Both the position numbers and the translations under genes were made by a program. Below are positions 59,979 through 64,000 of a stretch of DNA of 64,000 nt, piece after piece (the first letter of the stretch is position 1; each line of letters starts with the position of its first letter). Source of the stretch: Tetrahymena thermophila SB210 (Eukaryota > Ciliophora > Oligohymenophorea > Hymenostomatida > Tetrahymenidae); assembly GCF_000189635.1 (NCBI RefSeq), contig NW_002476336.1, positions 62,001 to 126,000 of the forward strand, written 5' to 3'. Below the pieces are notes generated by a model that searched no databases, was not told the DNA's origin, and saw nothing but the letters and a program-made list of their open reading frames with translations.

Positions 59979-62231
59979 CTTATATTTTATTTTAATTATG
60001 TTTTATTATTTAAATAGATAGAGATTTATTTTTATATTTATTGATTACCTCTTTCTATTAATACAAAAATTTTATTTTGGATAGAAAAAATTTTTTTATT
60101 AATAAATGCTGCAAAATTAATTATTATTAAAGCTTGCTTGTATGTGCACAAACTTTCTTAGAAGGAAAAAAGATCAGTAAATGATTCAAAAGAAATTCTT
60201 TACAGAATATCATTCTACTTAGTATGAGTTTTATATTAATTTTGAAGATCTGATTGAGGTGATTTGTATCTATTTCAATCAATAACTAATAAATTTGAGA
60301 TTGCATATTTTATATGAATTTATTAATAATAAAATATAGGTACTTTCCTTAATAAAATATATCAATCAATCAACCTATCTACTTGATACTTAATTAGTTT
60401 GAATAAATTAATTGGAAAATACCTTTTTAATATATTTTATAATTATAGCAAAAAATAATTTTTCATAGATAAACACTCAATCTATCATTCAGCTATTATT
60501 AAAACTCATTATAAGCAATATATAATGTTGCTAAATAATTTTTCTATTATGTTTTAATTAATTTATCAAGAGATAAGAAATGTATAAGCTTGAAAGTGCG
60601 AAAATAATTCAATTTTTTTTGCTTTTTGGATATTTTTATAATCATATAATCAAGGCTTGCTTGTAGATAATATAATATAGACCTTTTTCATAATACAAAA
60701 AAATACAATCATTAAATATTTTAAGTCTAAATAAATACTACTTTATCAACTGAGATGCTAAAGATATTATTTTTTAATTATTTCATTAATTAAAGTAATT
60801 TTTTGTTTGTACTTTATTTTTAAAAAATATTGAATAAAATTTTTTAATTTGAGTTTATTTAAAATATTCTAATATAAAAAAAGATATTTTTTAAATGTAT
60901 TTTAAAATTAGATTAGGGAGTTACAAATTTATCAACAAAATTAAATATTTATTAATTTATGGTTACTAATGTTAATAAAAAGGAAAAGTATAATTATATA
61001 AAGTAACCCCTGCTTAAAGTATTTTAATATTCTAATATTAATTTCATTATTGAGCGAGTTAATTATTATTTATATGAGAAAGTATTTATAGTTTTATGTA
61101 AAAAAAATTAAGCTTATATGAAAGAAGTTAATTTTAATGGTCTAATAAATGTTAAACTAGGTTGACAGGTTATTTACATAATATGAATGAATTAACATAT
61201 AAAGCTTTTTAATAAAAAAATCTAAACTTATATAATTTGGTAAATTTTAACCTTTTTTGCTAGGTTTATTTTACAAAAAATCTTAAAAATATCTAATATA
61301 AACTCATTTGAGTAAAATACTAAAAGAATATCAGTAGGATATTTTTATTCTTAGAATTTAAGGTATATAATGTTTTTTCAGAGCTTTTTAATCATTAGAA
61401 AGTCAATAAATAACTAATTTAACTACAAAAATTGTGTTAAATAAATTAACTTATTTTCATAAATTAGTATTTTTTCCTATTTTTTTCTAGAAAATAATCA
61501 GAGAAAAAGGAGGTTAAGCAACAAATTTTAAACAAGCTATTTAGTTTTTTCAAAAAATATATTTTCTTTGCGTGTTTTCATACTTTTAATAGATTTATAT
61601 TTTATTAATTTAGGATTAGGAAATAGAAATTGAACAAAAATAATAAATTTATTATTACTGTTTGATTTTATTCCTCTTATTTTTATTCTTAGCAACTCAA
61701 ACAGATGTTTTCTCATAAAAGCATTCTAATTAATTTTTAGTTATTCACGCTACCTAATCTAATTTCTTACAATAATTACAGATTTTTTTTTGGGCAAAAA
61801 GTTTTCCCAAATTTTTTAAAAGTGATATTAAATTTATTAATTTATTCTGTTAAAGTATTATTAAAAGAATGTTTTTTAATATTAAAACATATACGCACAG
61901 TTACTATTTAATTTCTGTAATTTACAATGCAAAGGACTTTAGTTCATTTTCATTAAATAGTTTTGTACAGAGTATCTAAATTTTTAGAATTTATATTGAA
62001 AAATTAATTAAATAAACAAACATTTTTTTATAAAAAGATTAGATTGAATATTAGAAAATGAGAATCAAAGAATTTTACTTGTAATAATACTATAAAATTT
62101 AAAGGACACATAATAGGAACTTACCATTAAGCATTATAGCTCTGATTGTTTAATATTTTTGGAATATTTAAATATTACTAGAGTTTGTTGAATCATAAAA
62201 TATTAAGAATAATAAAATGCTAAATAATTTA
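59979..62231. other. 2.25-kb AT-rich gene-free region
   Basis: The longest gap in the window, between a leftward and a rightward gene. I find no protein-like frame, RNA gene or clear repeat. A pair of weakly similar segments near 60999 and 61160 is not convincing as a mobile element. Confidence 0.5.
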
Positions 62232-64000
62232 ATGTCTTTTGAAATAAATTACAATAATAAAGAAAACTAGTTTTGCTACTTATTTTTAGCTATCAACTTT
62301 TTGATCATTTCATTGATAATATTAGAATTAATTTTATTTATTATTTAGCCTTCTAATAACTAAACTTAAAAGAAAGGAATTAGAAACTACACTTCATATA
62401 TAATTAGCTTCTTTTTAGGATATTATGAATATTGCTTATTAATACCAAGCTTTATAATTAGTCTCTAAAATTCCTAAAAAATTGTAGCTTCAATTAACAT
62501 GATTTTCACCATTCTAATATGTAATTCTTTCAAAATTATTTATTCACACAAAGTGAGTGAGAAAACTTCAGAAATTTTTGGACTGCTAACATAATTTTGA
62601 CAATTAAATACTTTTTATCAATCAAAAAATGTTAGATTACACAACACTAAATTAATAAATTTAGCAAGTATTTAATAACTAAATTATGTTATTATTTATG
62701 GGAAAAAATATATAATATTACCTATATTATTTTAATTTTATATGTTTATTTTTATTTTTTAAAATATAGAACTTAGTATTTGTTTGAATGATTTTTCGTT
62801 CTATATCAAAGAAAATAAGGAAGATTGCTTGGCTAGATTAAATAGCTGGTAGCTCTATATTGTTAAACTATTAATGATTATTGTTTTACTATTCAATTCA
62901 TAAGTAGTCAAAACAGATATTTAGGAATTAATTACCTTTTTTTATTATTTAATTTATTTAATTACTTCTGTTTACTTAGCCTAATATAACTGCTCACTTA
63001 TAAGAATTGTTGATAACAGTTGTAGTATTTTGCTCTCCACACTCTCTATTACAATCTTTCTTCAAAGAAAACATCAAATCAATACTTCTCTTATTGTTAC
63101 GCAGTTAATTTTACTACCAGTTTCCTTACTTTTATCTTCTTTAATAGAAAAAAATTACTTAAGCCTTAGAGAAATTAATGTTAGCGAATTTAAAGAAGAT
63201 ATCAGCCCTCTGAAATTAATCTAGCTGTGTAGAAATATTTAGGCTAGCTTTTCATTTTCTTTTTCAAAGTATAACTAGAATCCGAATTCTATAGTCTTGG
63301 AAGAGATAGGAACTCAGCATTTATAGTTTTGTACTGAATATCCCTATTGCTTTTGCAACTATAAGGTACGTTATTGATGTAGATTTTAATTTATTTAATA
63401 CTGTAATCTAATAATCTTAGGAAGAAAGCAAACAAGAATATATAGACAACACAATCAATGGTAAAAATAGAATGCTTTTCACCTAACATTTTGTAAAGAA
63501 GCAATTGTTAAATGGAAGAAACTTAAACTTAAAAATGAGAAAATAATCAAATACGAATTTGGATTTAAGTTACTGCACTTATTTACTAGAAGTTTGTGGT
63601 TCGAGAGTGTAATGTATATATGAACTTAATAAAATGATATTTGAAAAGAGTATCTCATTAAGAGAATAAATGTATGCATTTTATTTGATAGAAAGAATCA
63701 AAGAATCTTTCAAGAATAAAAGTAATAAATTAGATTTTTTTGTAGCTTTAAACTATGAAAAAATAATGAACCACACATTTAACAAATTTGAATAATCGTT
63801 ATAGTAAAAATTTAAATTGTACGATCTAATCAATAGTGATTAAATTAATCTAATAAATCTTACACTGGAATCTGATAAATTGGTAGAACTGAGGAATTAA
63901 CTAAAGGCTAATATCGTTGAATTATTAAGAATAAATTCAAAGCACCCCGCTTTTATGTTCCTTTAATAGGAATATCTAGATTCTTTTGCCTTTTTAGAAA
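62232..64000 (+). CDS. 5' part of a multi-pass membrane protein, cut by the window end
   Basis: Exons 62232-62556, 62770-63365 and 63421-64000 join in phase; the gene continues past the window. The first two exons encode at least seven hydrophobic helices (FCYLFLAINFLIISLIILEL; YLIYLITSVYLAQYNCSLI). The third is soluble and begins at ESKQEYIDNTINGKNRM, with LEVCGSRVQCIYEL and helical YLIERIKESFKNKSNK following. This layout recalls large ciliate families with an N-terminal membrane domain and long cytosolic regions, some carrying PAS domains, but no PAS domain falls in the visible part. The first intron removes an in-frame TGA at 62598-62600; its donor is not strong, so that junction is provisional. 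In-frame TAA/TAG glutamines are present throughout. Confidence 0.7.

Noticed and set aside
60999-61172. Possible third transposon-like pair (TAACCCCTG and GGTTGACAGGTTA)
   Set aside because: The ends do not begin with the same TACAG core and agree too poorly to stand out from AT-rich background.
1-64000. Macronuclear chromosome end, telomeric repeat or chromosome breakage sequence
   Set aside because: No GGGGTT/CCCCAA repeats and no copy of the Tetrahymena breakage motif were found on reading both strands.

Overview
The window looks like macronuclear DNA of a hymenostome ciliate, most likely Tetrahymena or a close relative. TAA and TAG are read as glutamine and TGA is the only stop: clear homologues (nicotinamidase, proteasome beta-1, arginyltransferase, TMEM164, retinol saturase, paraoxonase) stay open only under that code. 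Intergenic DNA is extremely AT-rich, genes lie singly on both strands, and introns are short, AT-rich and GT-AG. No tRNA, rRNA, CRISPR, bacterial operon or telomeric repeat was seen. Exon models were built by hand from open frame, GT-AG sites and phase; lengths are exact for those models, but starts and terminal exons remain predictions.

Left part (1-17.4 kb): the 3' end of a gene whose C-terminus resembles that of the potassium channel at 48-52 kb; a four-exon probable mitochondrial membrane protein; a two-EF-hand protein; a short transposon-like relic; a calpain-fold protein that appears to have lost its catalytic residues; two abutting Gln/Asn-rich models that may be one membrane-anchored protein; a 1376-codon coiled-coil gene with one in-frame TGA; and a nicotinamidase.

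Middle (17.4-41 kb): a TPR-like protein, a roughly 200-bp degenerate tandem repeat, a TMEM164-type acyltransferase, proteasome beta-1, an unknown coiled-coil protein, arginyl-tRNA-protein transferase, an unknown Gln-rich protein, an eight-exon CCDC13-like protein, a multi-pass RING-H2 ligase of HRD1/gp78 layout, a mitochondrial acyl-carrier-like protein without its pantetheine serine, and a small EF-hand-like protein.

Right part (41-64 kb): three same-strand genes for ER or secretory proteins (CS-domain protein, retinol-saturase-like oxidoreductase, paraoxonase-like hydrolase); a cyclic-nucleotide-binding potassium channel with a zinc-knuckle-like tail; an Alba-family protein; a tandem cyclic-nucleotide-binding protein whose last codons lie in a second transposon-like relic; a small secreted protein; a low-complexity protein; and the start of a multi-pass membrane protein cut by the window end.

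No co-transcribed pathway is evident. Recurrent themes are cyclic-nucleotide and calcium binding, protein turnover (proteasome, arginylation, RING ligase) and membrane lipid chemistry.
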